Positions 51,200-59,653 of a stretch of 63,694 bases of DNA are shown piece by piece. How positions within the stretch are numbered: position 1 is the stretch's first letter; every line of letters starts with the position of its first letter. Where the stretch lies: the NCBI GenBank assembly GCA_023715865.1, contig JAMBOW010000013.1, forward strand, positions 1-63,694, written 5' to 3'. The notes beneath the pieces are model-generated. The model searched no databases and was not told the DNA's origin. It saw only the letters and a list, made by a program, of their open reading frames with translations. The DNA comes from Neobacillus mesonae (GTDB lineage Bacteria; Bacillota; Bacilli; Paenibacillales; Paenibacillaceae). The translations under genes and the position numbers were made by a program.

Positions 51200-52144
51200 G
51201 TGATAGAAATCGAAAAGCCGAAAATTGAGACGGTAGACGTCAATGATGATGGCACTTATGGCAAATTCGTGGTGGAACCGTTGGAACGTGGATATGGTAC
51301 GACGCTGGGTAACTCGCTTCGCCGTATCTTGCTTTCCTCGCTTCCGGGTGCAGCAGTATCATCGGTACAAATCGATGGAGTGTTGCATGAGTTTGCTACA
51401 GTTCCTGGCGTAATGGAAGACGTAACGGAAATCATTTTGAACCTGAAAGCTTTGTCTTTGAAAATTCACTCAGATGAAGAGAAAGTTCTAGAGATTGATG
51501 CTGAAGGTGAAGGGGCTGTAACAGCCGGAGATATTCGTGCGGATAGTGATGTGGAAATCCTTAACCCGGATCTTCATATCGCGACTCTTGGTCCAGGTTC
51601 GAGACTACACATGCGTATTTTTGCCAATCGCGGTCGTGGCTACGTCCAAGCGGATCGGAATAAACGCGATGACCAACCGATCGGCGTCATCCCTGTGGAT
51701 TCCATCTATACCCCGATTGCACGTGTCAACTACGGTGTTGAGAATACGCGTGTTGGTCAAGTAACGAACTATGACAAGCTGACGCTTGAAATTTGGACTG
51801 ATGGCAGCATTCGTCCAGAAGAAGCAGTTAGTCTTGGCGCTAAAATTTTGACTGAGCATCTGCTCTTGTTCGTTGGTCTGACTGACGAAGCGAAAGATGC
51901 AGAAATCATGGTCGAAAAAGAAGAAGACAAAAAAGAAAAAGTACTCGAAATGACGATCGAAGAGCTCGATCTATCTGTTCGGTCCTATAACTGCTTGAAA
52001 CGTGCTGGTATCAACACGGTTCAAGAATTGACCACTAAGACTGAAGAAGACATGATGAAGGTTCGTAACCTTGGTCGCAAATCTTTGGAAGAAGTGCAAG
52101 AGAAGCTCGAAGAGCTCGGTTTGGGTCTTCGTACAGAAGAATAA
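51200..52144 (+). CDS. rpoA: DNA-directed RNA polymerase subunit alpha
   Basis: A 314-residue alpha subunit. N-terminal dimerisation domain (VEPLERGYGTTLGNSLRRIL) and C-terminal domain for UP elements and activators (IEELDLSVRSYNCLKRAGIN, KVRNLGRKSLEEVQEKL), joined by an acidic-basic linker. GTG 51200 follows AAGGAGGGG. It is followed by rplQ as usual. Confidence 0.98.
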   Translation: MIEIEKPKIETVDVNDDGTYGKFVVEPLERGYGTTLGNSLRRILLSSLPGAAVSSVQIDGVLHEFATVPGVMEDVTEIILNLKALSLKIHSDEEKVLEIDAEGEGAVTAGDIRADSDVEILNPDLHIATLGPGSRLHMRIFANRGRGYVQADRNKRDDQPIGVIPVDSIYTPIARVNYGVENTRVGQVTNYDKLTLEIWTDGSIRPEEAVSLGAKILTEHLLLFVGLTDEAKDAEIMVEKEEDKKEKVLEMTIEELDLSVRSYNCLKRAGINTVQELTTKTEEDMMKVRNLGRKSLEEVQEKLEELGLGLRTEE

Positions 52145-52178
52145 GCTAGCGATTGTTTGAAGTGAAGGAGGGGAAAAC

Positions 52179-52544
52179 ATGGCATACCAAAAGTTGGGTC
52201 GTAACTCCAGTGCTCGTAAAGCATTGTTCCGTGACCTCGTAACGGATCTGTTCCTGTATGAGCGCATTCAAACGACTGAAGCTAAAGCGAAAGAAGTTCG
52301 TTCTATCGCTGAAAAACTGATCACCAAAGCGAAGCAAGGGGATCTTCATGCACGTCGTCAAGTGGCTGCTTATGTTCGCCGCGAGACGATTGATGGTGAG
52401 CAGGATGCAATTCAAAAACTGTTCGGCGAGATTGCACCACGCTACGCTGAGCGTCCAGGTGGATACACACGTATCATGAAACTGGGACCTCGTCGCGGTG
52501 ATTCCGCGCCTATGGTTTACTTGGAACTGGTAGACCGCGCGTAA
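52179..52544 (+). CDS. rplQ: 50S ribosomal protein L17
   Basis: A 121-residue L17, last gene of the S10-spc-alpha cluster. MAYQKLGRNSSARKALFRDL and PRRGDSAPMVYLELVD are conserved. AAGGAGGGG precedes the ATG. In many Bacillota the ecf transporter genes follow; here a terminator follows. Confidence 0.97.
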   Translation: MAYQKLGRNSSARKALFRDLVTDLFLYERIQTTEAKAKEVRSIAEKLITKAKQGDLHARRQVAAYVRRETIDGEQDAIQKLFGEIAPRYAERPGGYTRIMKLGPRRGDSAPMVYLELVDRA

Positions 52545-52633
52545 TATAGTGGCAAAAGTGAGGGAAGGGTGACAGGATGTATATTCTGAACAAACCCTTT
52601 TTTTCCTTGCGTCATAGATGCTGTGGTTTGGGG

Positions 52634-52657
52634 AGGAGCTCCGAAAGGAGCTCTTTT
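52634..52657 (+). terminator. Terminator ending the S10-spc-alpha supercluster
   Basis: GAGCTCC (52636-52642) pairs with GGAGCTC (52647-52653) around a GAAA tetraloop, then T5. Confidence 0.9.
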
Positions 52658-52740
52658 TCATTGTGATAAGCTGCAAGTGATGGATAAGGTTGTAACTTAA
52701 TCAGCCGTGGTGATTAGTATGCGATAGAGGTGTGGATTCA

Positions 52741-53529
52741 ATGCGGAATATATGTATGAAAGTGAACTATGACGGTACCGATTATTTCGGTTTTCAGACA
52801 CAGCCAATTGGCAACACCATTCAGGATCGGATTGAGCAGGCAATTAAATCGCTAACAGGCGAGGATATTAAAATCCATGCATCCGGTCGTACGGATGCTG
52901 GAGTGCATGCTGTGGGTCAGGTGTTCCATTTTCATACGGAATCACAAATTCCAGTCGATCGCTGGTGTATGGCGCTGAATGGACGTTTGCCTGAAGACAT
53001 CATACTCACAGATGCATATGAAGTTCCACTTGAGTTTCATTCGAGGCGTTCTGCCAAAAGGAAGACTTATCGTTATACGATTAATGCTAACCAGTTTGTG
53101 GATTTGTTTAACAGACGTACTCAGCTCCATCATCCAGGCAAGCTTGATTTTCAAGCCATGCAGGATAGTCTGGCTTATTTGATCGGAACTCATGACTTTA
53201 CTTCTTTTGCTTCCAGACATTCAACAAAACAGTCCCATATCAGGACACTGTATGAAGCGAAGCTGTCTTTAGATACTTCAATGTGCCGTGAAGGCCACCC
53301 GAGAGATCAAGGTGTCATTCATCTTTTTATTACCGGAAATGGCTTCCTGCAGCACATGGTCCGTATTATTGTAGGCACGATGCTTGAAGTTGGAGAAGGG
53401 AAGCGAAAGCCTGAAGATATGAAGATGATATTAGAGGCGCAGAACCGCTCTGCAGCAGGCCCTACGGCAGTCAGCAAAGGGTTGATGCTTTGGAAAGTGG
53501 AGTATGAGGAATTCCTAAAAAAATCCTAG
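52741..53529 (+). CDS. truA: tRNA pseudouridine(38-40) synthase TruA
   Basis: A 262-residue pseudouridine synthase acting on the tRNA anticodon arm. The catalytic aspartate is D52 in GRTDAGVHA. ATG 52741 (MRNICMKVNYDGTDYFGFQ) is preferred, with AGAGGTG upstream; a GTG three codons earlier overlaps that site. It directly follows the rplQ terminator, without the ecfA-ecfA-ecfT genes usual at this place. Confidence 0.96.
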   Translation: MRNICMKVNYDGTDYFGFQTQPIGNTIQDRIEQAIKSLTGEDIKIHASGRTDAGVHAVGQVFHFHTESQIPVDRWCMALNGRLPEDIILTDAYEVPLEFHSRRSAKRKTYRYTINANQFVDLFNRRTQLHHPGKLDFQAMQDSLAYLIGTHDFTSFASRHSTKQSHIRTLYEAKLSLDTSMCREGHPRDQGVIHLFITGNGFLQHMVRIIVGTMLEVGEGKRKPEDMKMILEAQNRSAAGPTAVSKGLMLWKVEYEEFLKKS

Positions 53530-53539
53530 GATAAATGCC

Positions 53540-53568
53540 TTGCGAACTGGTCTTTAATCGTGTAATAT
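53540..53568 (+). promoter_or_regulatory. SigA-type promoter of rplM-rpsI
   Basis: TTGCGA (53540-53545), a 17-bp spacer, TAATAT (53563-53568). Confidence 0.68.
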
Positions 53569-53582
53569 ATAAGTTGTGTTTT

Positions 53583-53612
53583 CTTAATGGCTTTCCCACA
53601 GCCCCAATTAAG
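53583..53612 (+). promoter_or_regulatory. L13 ribosomal protein leader
   Basis: CTTAAT (53583-53588) with ATTAAG (53607-53612) encloses GGCT/AGCC and a TTCCCAC loop. The core GGCTTTCCCACAGCCCC matches my memory of the Bacillota L13 leader, an autoregulatory element before rplM-rpsI. It sits just after the predicted transcription start, as expected. Confidence 0.78.
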
Positions 53613-53727
53613 TGAACTTACGATAAACATCATTAATCCATCAAACAAACAGTTTTATTTAACGAATATAAAAACGACTAACACTTATGCGTATTATGAA
53701 CGCGAACATTTGAAGGAGGAACTTTTC

Positions 53728-54165
53728 ATGCGTACCACTTATATGGCTAAGCCTAATGAAGTTGAGCGTAAATGGCACATCATCGACGCTGAAGGCAAAA
53801 CGCTCGGCCGTCTGGCAAGCGAAGCTGCGGCTTTGATCCGCGGTAAACATAAGCCACAATTTACTCCACATGTTGACACTGGCGATTTCGTCGTTGTGAT
53901 CAACGCTGAGAAAATTGTTCTTACTGGTAAAAAAATGGACAACAAAAACTACTACCGTCACTCTATGCACCCAGGTGGACTTAAAGTCACTGTTGCAAAA
54001 GACATGGTTAAAAACAAACCTGAACGTATGATCGAACTTGCTGTACACGGCATGCTTCCTAAGACTCGTATGGGTAACCAAATGAAACTTAGACTGAAAG
54101 CATACGCTGGCGCTGAACATCCACATGCAGCACAAAAACCTGAAGTTTACGAACTTCGCGGATAA
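53728..54165 (+). CDS. rplM: 50S ribosomal protein L13
   Basis: A 145-residue L13. ATG 53728 (MRTTYMAKPNEVERKWHIID) follows GAAGGAGGA; the open frame upstream lies in the leader. GMLPKTRMGNQMKLRLKAY is conserved. It is co-transcribed with rpsI (19-bp gap) and controlled by the L13 leader. Confidence 0.97.
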   Translation: MRTTYMAKPNEVERKWHIIDAEGKTLGRLASEAAALIRGKHKPQFTPHVDTGDFVVVINAEKIVLTGKKMDNKNYYRHSMHPGGLKVTVAKDMVKNKPERMIELAVHGMLPKTRMGNQMKLRLKAYAGAEHPHAAQKPEVYELRG

Positions 54166-54184
54166 TTAAAAGGAGGACAGTTTC

Positions 54185-54580
54185 ATGGCACAAGTACAAT
54201 ACTATGGGACAGGTCGTCGTAAACATTCGGTAGCACGTGTTCGCCTTGTACCGGGTGAAGGACGCATTGTCATTAACAAACGCGACATCAACGATTATTT
54301 CGGCGGTTTGGAAACACTCAAACTGATCGTTAAACAACCACTTGAACTGACTGAAACTTTGGGTAACTACGATATCCTCGTAATCGCTCATGGTGGTGGT
54401 ATCACTGGTCAAGCAGGAGCTATCCGTCACGGTATTTCCCGTGCGCTTCTGAAAGCTGACCCAGAATACCGTTCTGGTCTGAAAAAAGCAGGCTTCCTGA
54501 CTCGTGACCCACGTATGAAAGAACGTAAGAAATACGGTCTTAAAGCCGCTCGTCGTGCACCACAGTTCTCGAAACGTTAA
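54185..54580 (+). CDS. rpsI: 30S ribosomal protein S9
   Basis: A 131-residue S9 whose C-terminal tail (ARRAPQFSKR) reaches the P-site tRNA. It begins MAQVQYYGTGRRKHSVARVR. AAGGAGGAC precedes the ATG. Confidence 0.97.
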   Translation: MAQVQYYGTGRRKHSVARVRLVPGEGRIVINKRDINDYFGGLETLKLIVKQPLELTETLGNYDILVIAHGGGITGQAGAIRHGISRALLKADPEYRSGLKKAGFLTRDPRMKERKKYGLKAARRAPQFSKR

Positions 54581-54605
54581 TATATCCTGGAATTTCAGGA
54601 TTACA

Positions 54606-54635
54606 GCCTCTGGCCATTTTGGTCAGAGGTTTTGT
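54606..54635 (+). terminator. Terminator of rplM-rpsI
   Basis: GCCTCTGGCC pairs with GGTCAGAGGT around ATTT, with a T-rich tail; a smaller TCCTG/CAGGA hairpin precedes it at 54585-54600. Confidence 0.85.
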
Positions 54636-54749
54636 TTATTTTCAGCTCAATATTACTGCAGCATTGCTTAAATCCATTCCAGTCAATGTACAGGGAGTTT
54701 TTATTATTCTTATGACAACTGCCTATATAGGAAGAGGAGGTAATGAGAG

Positions 54750-55397
54750 ATGAGCTGGACCATACGAAGCTTAACAGGATTCATTGCGGCATCGTTGTTG
54801 CTTACCGTATGGAACTCCGTGTCCTTTGCAGATAACAGTTCAAAGATATTCAGGGTGTACATAGAGAAGCAGAAATTGCATTTTTGGAAGAAGGGGATAT
54901 TGTGATGGAAACAGGTAACGGTGGGTTTTAGCCCGAGTCTTCTCTGAAGAGAGCAGAGGCCGTATAACTGACTGCCAGAGGCCTTTACACGCTTCCTATG
55001 TCACAGCACTCAGATCAGCAGGCAAGCGATATGAAAGCAGCCTATGCAAATGAATGGAGCAATGGATGGTATGCAGCTGTATTTGAAAAAGTTAAAACGT
55101 ACGGGCTGAACATCCTGATCTGATACTATCGCTGTCGATCACTAAAGAGCAATACACTGCCCCCCTGGTTGAAATGATTGAGTTTACCTGTCGATATTTC
55201 AGATGCTGATTCCATTGAGCCATCCTATCAAGGCGCAATTCAACTCGCTCGTGTGGAGGATTAGCAGCTAGGATAATAAACTTACCTTTTTACCTAAATC
55301 AGAGGTAACGCGTGTTGATGCAGCCGTTATGCTGTACAATGCACACGAGTTTTTGAATGACCGTTCCTATTCTACTGCGGATTCAAACCATCAGTAA
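54750..55397 (+). pseudogene. Decayed secreted protein with three SLH domains
   Basis: A signal peptide is clear (MSWTIRSLTGFIAASLLLTV, then WNSVSFA), with GAGGAGG ahead of the ATG. After a frameshift the text reads KDIQGVHREAEIAFLEEGDI and, past further breaks, SLKRAEAV, ANEWSNGWYAAVFEKVKTYG, then LSITKEQYTAPLVEMIEF, then DADSIEPSYQGAIQLARVE and SEVTRVDAAVMLYNAHEF. These are three consecutive S-layer-homology repeats split by several frameshifts and in-frame stops (for instance TAG after GNGGF and TAA after RAEAV). The intact ancestor was a short wall-anchored SLH protein of about 215 residues. The gene is dead but its start, end and terminator are well preserved. Confidence 0.82.
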
Positions 55398-55420
55398 TAC
55401 TTAAGTTTTTACATTCCTTA

Positions 55421-55458
55421 AAAGGCCATGCTTCTCAACGAGAAGAAGGCCTTTTTTT
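55421..55458 (+). terminator. Terminator after the SLH pseudogene
   Basis: AAAGGCC and CTTCTC pair with GAGAAG and GGCCTTT around an AAC loop (small internal bulge), followed by seven T. Confidence 0.9.
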
Positions 55459-55530
55459 ATGCTTTTTTCCAAATACAAAAAAAGTTTTACTAAAATCCTG
55501 ATATTCGGAGTAAAAAAGTTGGATTTATTG

Positions 55531-55558
55531 TTGACTTTCTACTGGTAAGTTTTATACT
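55531..55558 (+). promoter_or_regulatory. SigA-type promoter of cysH-sat
   Basis: TTGACT (55531-55536), a 16-bp spacer, TATACT (55553-55558). Confidence 0.6.
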
Positions 55559-55610
55559 TAATTGTAATTCATATCTAATTTGTTGGTTTTTATTCCAGGT
55601 ATTACAATTA
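55559..55610 (+). promoter_or_regulatory. 10-bp inverted repeat in the cysH leader
   Basis: TAATTGTAAT (55559-55568) is the exact reverse complement of ATTACAATTA (55601-55610), 32 bp apart. The left arm abuts the -10 box and the right arm abuts the Shine-Dalgarno GGGGAGG. It could be an operator pair or an RNA stem that hides the ribosome site. The regulator is not identified; I could not match a CymR box with confidence. Confidence 0.5.
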
Positions 55611-55625
55611 GGGGAGGCAATAGAA

Positions 55626-56318
55626 ATGAATCTGTTAGAAAAAGAAGACTTGGCTAGAGTAAAAGCAATTGAGCTTGAGGATGCATCACCCGAAGAGATT
55701 ATTCGTTTTGCTGTAGAAACATTTCCGAACATTACGTTCGCTTGCAGTTTCGGTGCTGAAGATGTCGTATTGGTGGATATGCTCCAGAAAATTAGCCCGT
55801 CCACAGATATTTTTTATCTAGATACAGATTTCCATTTCAAAGAGACCTATGAGACACGTGATCGTCTAGTTGCCCGGTATCATATCGACTTTGTAAGAGT
55901 ATCCCCCAAAATTACACCAGAGGAGCAGGCAGCGGAGCATGGTGCAGAGCTCTGGAACTCCAATCCGAATGCATGCTGCAACATCCGCAAAGTAGAACCA
56001 CTGACTCGTATTCTTTCGGAGTATGATGCATGGATTACCGGAATTCGACGTGATCAGGCGCCTACCCGAGCAAATTCAAAGAAAGTGGAGTATGACACGA
56101 AGTTTGGTCTGATGAAGTTTAATCCGATTGCTGGATGGACGAATGATGATGTATGGAATTATATTCGCGAGAACAATTTGATCTACAATCCGTTACACGA
56201 TCAGAACTATCCTAGTATTGGCTGCGAGTACTGCACAAGACAGGTTATGCCAGGTGAAGATCCACGTGCAGGAAGATGGTCAGGCAATGACAAGACGGAA
56301 TGTGGCTTGCACAAATAA
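55626..56318 (+). CDS. cysH: Phosphoadenylyl/adenylyl-sulfate reductase
   Basis: A 230-residue thioredoxin-dependent reductase turning activated sulfate into sulfite. The cysteine pairs C117-C118 and C200-C203 are the 4Fe-4S ligands of APS-type reductases, and the catalytic cysteine is C226 in ECGLH. This cluster suggests APS can be used directly, consistent with sat next to it and no cysC (APS kinase) here. GGGGAGGC precedes the ATG. Together with sat it forms a short sulfate-assimilation operon. Confidence 0.95.
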   Translation: MNLLEKEDLARVKAIELEDASPEEIIRFAVETFPNITFACSFGAEDVVLVDMLQKISPSTDIFYLDTDFHFKETYETRDRLVARYHIDFVRVSPKITPEEQAAEHGAELWNSNPNACCNIRKVEPLTRILSEYDAWITGIRRDQAPTRANSKKVEYDTKFGLMKFNPIAGWTNDDVWNYIRENNLIYNPLHDQNYPSIGCEYCTRQVMPGEDPRAGRWSGNDKTECGLHK

Positions 56319-56371
56319 GTTTGCTTAGAAAATCAAAATCATACGGACATCGCTTATAAGGAGATGAATTC

Positions 56372-57547
56372 ATGGCCTCTATATTGCCTCATGGCGGAAC
56401 ATTGGTGAATCGTATTGCAGAAGGTTCCGAGCGGGAAGAACTGCTTGAACAAGCAAAGAGTCTAAGACAACTTCCCATTACGAATTGGACGATTTCTGAT
56501 TTAGATTTGATTGGTGTAGGTGCTTTTTCCCCTTTAACGGGATTTATGAATGAAGAAGATTATCGTTCTGTTGTCCAAAATATGCGTCTCGCAAACGGTA
56601 CAGTATGGAGCATACCTATAACCTTAGATGTAAATCCGGAATTTGCAGCATCCATTGAAGTGGGTGAAACCATTGCACTGACCAGTCAGGATGACGGTGT
56701 GATTTACGGAACCCTAACCGTTGAAAGTGTGTTTGAAGTAGATCATAACGAGGAAGCAACGAACGTTTATAAAACTAACGATATAGAGCATCCAGGCGTG
56801 AAGAAACTGTTCGATCGCAATACGACTTATGTCGGTGGTTCAATTCAAGTGCTTAACCGTAAGCAGCCAGCTAAATTCCAAGAGTTTTATTTCGATCCAA
56901 CAGATACGCGTGCTCAGTTTGAAGCAAACGGTTGGAAGACAATCGTCGGCTTCCAGACACGGAACCCAGTTCACCGCGCACATGAATATATACAAAAAAC
57001 AGCGTTAGAGATCGTGGATGCATTGTTTTTGAATCCGCTTGTTGGAGAAACGAAATCCGATGATGTCCCAGCCGATGTTCGTATGAAGAGTTATCTGGTG
57101 CTGCTTGAGAATTACTATCCTGCTGATCGTACTTTCCTGGGAGTGTTCCCTGCAGCAATGCGTTACGCGGGTCCTCGTGAAGCCATATTCCATGCGATGG
57201 TCCGTAAAAATTACGGCTGTACTCATTTTATTGTCGGTCGAGATCATGCGGGGGTTGGCGAGTACTACGGAACTTACGAGGCTCAAGAGATCTTTGGAAA
57301 CTTTACTTCGGAGGAGCTGGGAATCATACCTCTCTTCTTCGAGCACAGCTTCTATTGTGTGAAATGCGGAAACATGGCCTCAAGCAAAACATGCCCTCAC
57401 AGCAAGGAGGACCATCTAACGTTGTCCGGCACCAAGGTCAGGGGGCTTCTGCGTGACGGTCAGTGCCCTCCGCCTGAATTTACTCGCCCTGAGGTTGCTG
57501 AAGTGCTTATTGAAGGCATGTCCCAACAGCAGGTTGCATCAACCTAA
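56372..57547 (+). CDS. sat: Sulfate adenylyltransferase
   Basis: A 391-residue ATP sulfurylase producing APS. Nucleotide-binding QTRNPVHRAHEY and GRDHAGVG are present, and a C-terminal cysteine cluster (CVKCGNMASSKTCPHSKEDH) likely binds zinc, as in bacterial homodimeric Sat. AAGGAGATG precedes ATG 56372. It works with cysH upstream: sulfate to APS to sulfite. Transporter and kinase genes found in the Bacillus cysH operon are not here. Confidence 0.96.
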   Translation: MASILPHGGTLVNRIAEGSEREELLEQAKSLRQLPITNWTISDLDLIGVGAFSPLTGFMNEEDYRSVVQNMRLANGTVWSIPITLDVNPEFAASIEVGETIALTSQDDGVIYGTLTVESVFEVDHNEEATNVYKTNDIEHPGVKKLFDRNTTYVGGSIQVLNRKQPAKFQEFYFDPTDTRAQFEANGWKTIVGFQTRNPVHRAHEYIQKTALEIVDALFLNPLVGETKSDDVPADVRMKSYLVLLENYYPADRTFLGVFPAAMRYAGPREAIFHAMVRKNYGCTHFIVGRDHAGVGEYYGTYEAQEIFGNFTSEELGIIPLFFEHSFYCVKCGNMASSKTCPHSKEDHLTLSGTKVRGLLRDGQCPPPEFTRPEVAEVLIEGMSQQQVAST

Positions 57548-57636
57548 TAGTAGTTTGTCCTCATTTTAATGAATATTTGTCCACCTCGTCCCATATAGAT
57601 CATTATGGTCAGTTTGGGAGCGGAGGTGGCTTTTTT

Positions 57637-58392
57637 ATGCGTAAGAATCGTCCTAGTAAATTTATGGTGTGGATTCGTTTAAGTACAATGAAAAAAATGA
57701 TGCTTGGTGCCCTGCTGCTGGCTCTTTTTATCTGTATTGCGGTGTACGAGGTACCGGTATCTAAGACTTGGAATTATTGGAGTCTGCCGTTATCAGGTAA
57801 AGTGATTGCTCTTGATGCAGGACATGGGGGTCCGGACGGTGGAGCTGTAAGCAAACAAGGCGTAATCGAGAAAGATATTAATCTTGCGGTGGCCCTGTAT
57901 CTGCGAGACTATTTACAGCAGGCAGGAGCGACAGTGGTAATGACAAGAGAAACAGATATGGACTTGGCACCTGAGGAGACTAAAGGATACTCTAGACGCA
58001 AAACAGAGGATCTGAAGCAGCGCGTTCGTTTAATTGAAGACAAGCAGGTGGACATGTTTATCAGTATACACATGAACAGTATTCCATCTAATCGCTGGAG
58101 CGGTGCACAGGTGTTTTATTATCCGAATCATGAGGACAATCCGAATTTTGCAGCTCTTATTCAAGACGAAATCAGACGCAATCTGGAGAATACAGACCGA
58201 ATTGCCAAAACGGTGAACACCGTATACTTGCTGCAGGCTTTAAAGATGCCGTCCGTGCTGGTCGAAGTAGGCTTTTTATCACACCCTGAAGAGTCTAGAC
58301 TGCTTGCCGAGGAAGAGTATCAACGCAAGGTTGCTGCTTCTGTATATAAAGGGATATTAAGATATGCGTCCGGGGAAAAAACGAAAAATTAA
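57637..58392 (+). CDS. cwlD: N-acetylmuramoyl-L-alanine amidase CwlD
   Basis: A 251-residue Amidase_3 enzyme that, with PdaA, makes muramic-delta-lactam in spore cortex peptidoglycan, needed for germination. An N-terminal basic stretch and one membrane anchor (residues about 20-36) precede the zinc-binding catalytic domain: ALDAGHGGPDGG (H63), E78 in VIEKDINLA, FISIHMNS, and VEVGFLSHPEE. ATG 57637 follows GGAGGTGG by 7 nt; an upstream in-frame GTG/ATG has no site. cwlD-salA-gerD-kbaA-pdaB order is as in Bacillus. Confidence 0.94.
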   Translation: MRKNRPSKFMVWIRLSTMKKMMLGALLLALFICIAVYEVPVSKTWNYWSLPLSGKVIALDAGHGGPDGGAVSKQGVIEKDINLAVALYLRDYLQQAGATVVMTRETDMDLAPEETKGYSRRKTEDLKQRVRLIEDKQVDMFISIHMNSIPSNRWSGAQVFYYPNHEDNPNFAALIQDEIRRNLENTDRIAKTVNTVYLLQALKMPSVLVEVGFLSHPEESRLLAEEEYQRKVAASVYKGILRYASGEKTKN

Positions 58393-58476
58393 TTTTTTAC
58401 ACCTCCAGAGTGTTATAATAGACCTGTACTTGTACTAAAAATACATGCCAATAGATAAAGCCGAGGTGTTATCATC

Positions 58477-59604
58477 ATGTTATCACGAGATCAAGTGCTG
58501 GAAGTGTTATCAACCGTTCAGGAGCCTGTAAGCGGACTTCTATTGACGGATTTAAACTTTATTCGCGATATCATGGTTAAAGAGGAACGTATCAATTTAA
58601 CCATGATTTGTTTGACGGAAGATGAAAACGTTCGCAGTTCACTCAAAAATGAAGTGACAACATTATTAAACAATGCTGGAGCGACCGATGTCCATGTACG
58701 TATTCGCAATGCTTCAGAGACTGAACGTGAAGGTGCATTAGGGGAGCGTCAAGAGACGGAAGAGCCGGCTGGTCCAAGTGATGAGGAAGTGCTGGTTAAA
58801 GGACATGCAGCAGGAATGGAATCCAATGATTTACTTAACCCGGATTCGGGCGTAACCTTTATTGCGGTTGCAAGCGGTAAGGGAGGTGTCGGCAAATCGA
58901 CAGTGTCGGTGAATCTGGCTGCGGCTCTAGCAAGGCAGGGGAAGAAGGTCGGTATTATCGATGCTGACATCTATGGTTTTAGTGTGCCGGATATGATGGG
59001 CATTGAGGAAGCACCCGTGGTTGTAGATGGATCGATACAGCCTGTTGAACGCTTTGGAGTCAAAGTTATGTCCATGGGCTTTTTTGTTCAAGAGAACAGT
59101 CCTGTAATCTGGAGAGGACCGATGCTGGGAAAAATGCTGCGGCAGTTTTTCAGTGATGTGAATTGGGGAAGCCTTGACTATATGCTTCTTGATTTACCGC
59201 CAGGAACAGGGGATGTCGCTCTTGACGTGCACCAAATGATTCCGCAGAGTAAAGAGATTATCGTTACTACTCCGCATGCTACTGCAGCCTTTGTTGCAGC
59301 CCGTGCAGGAGCCATGGCCATCCAAACCAATCATGAAGTACTGGGCGTAATCGAAAATATGGCTTATTACCAATGTGGATCCTGCGGTGAAAAAGACTAT
59401 GTCTTCGGACGAGGAGGCGGTGGACGCCTAGCCGAAAGTCTTCATACTGAGCTCTTGGCGCAAATACCGCTGGGTGCACCGGATAATCATATCTCTGAGC
59501 CTGATTTTTCGCCATCGGTTTATAAGGAAAGCACAGAAATCGGTCAAATGTATAATGATGTTGCGGTCCGCATCATAAACAAGTCGGCAGACATAAAAAA
59601 TTAG
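58477..59604 (+). CDS. salA: Mrp/NBP35-type ATPase SalA
   Basis: A 375-residue P-loop ATPase. N-terminal MIP18-like domain (about 1-80), an acidic linker, then deviant Walker A GKGGVGKST (134-142) and a CXXC pair (CGSC, near residue 300), typical of Mrp proteins that can carry Fe-S clusters. In Bacillus SalA represses scoC and promotes exoprotease expression; here that role is inferred from synteny. A TGTTATAAT extended -10 element lies about 58 bp upstream of the ATG (58411-58419). A bidirectional terminator follows. Confidence 0.92.
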   Translation: MLSRDQVLEVLSTVQEPVSGLLLTDLNFIRDIMVKEERINLTMICLTEDENVRSSLKNEVTTLLNNAGATDVHVRIRNASETEREGALGERQETEEPAGPSDEEVLVKGHAAGMESNDLLNPDSGVTFIAVASGKGGVGKSTVSVNLAAALARQGKKVGIIDADIYGFSVPDMMGIEEAPVVVDGSIQPVERFGVKVMSMGFFVQENSPVIWRGPMLGKMLRQFFSDVNWGSLDYMLLDLPPGTGDVALDVHQMIPQSKEIIVTTPHATAAFVAARAGAMAIQTNHEVLGVIENMAYYQCGSCGEKDYVFGRGGGGRLAESLHTELLAQIPLGAPDNHISEPDFSPSVYKESTEIGQMYNDVAVRIINKSADIKN

Positions 59605-59610
59605 CAATAG

Positions 59611-59647
59611 AAAAAACCAAGCCCACATCCAAAAGGCTTGGTTTTTT
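59611..59647. terminator. Bidirectional terminator between salA and gerD
   Basis: AAAAAACCAAGCC pairs with GGCTTGGTTTTTT around an 11-nt loop; the A and T runs serve both converging genes. Confidence 0.9.
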
Positions 59648-59653
59648 GTTATG

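Noticed and set aside
52576..52720. Short ATG frame after rplQ
   Set aside because: It runs through the terminator stem, has a poor ribosome site and a low-complexity product.
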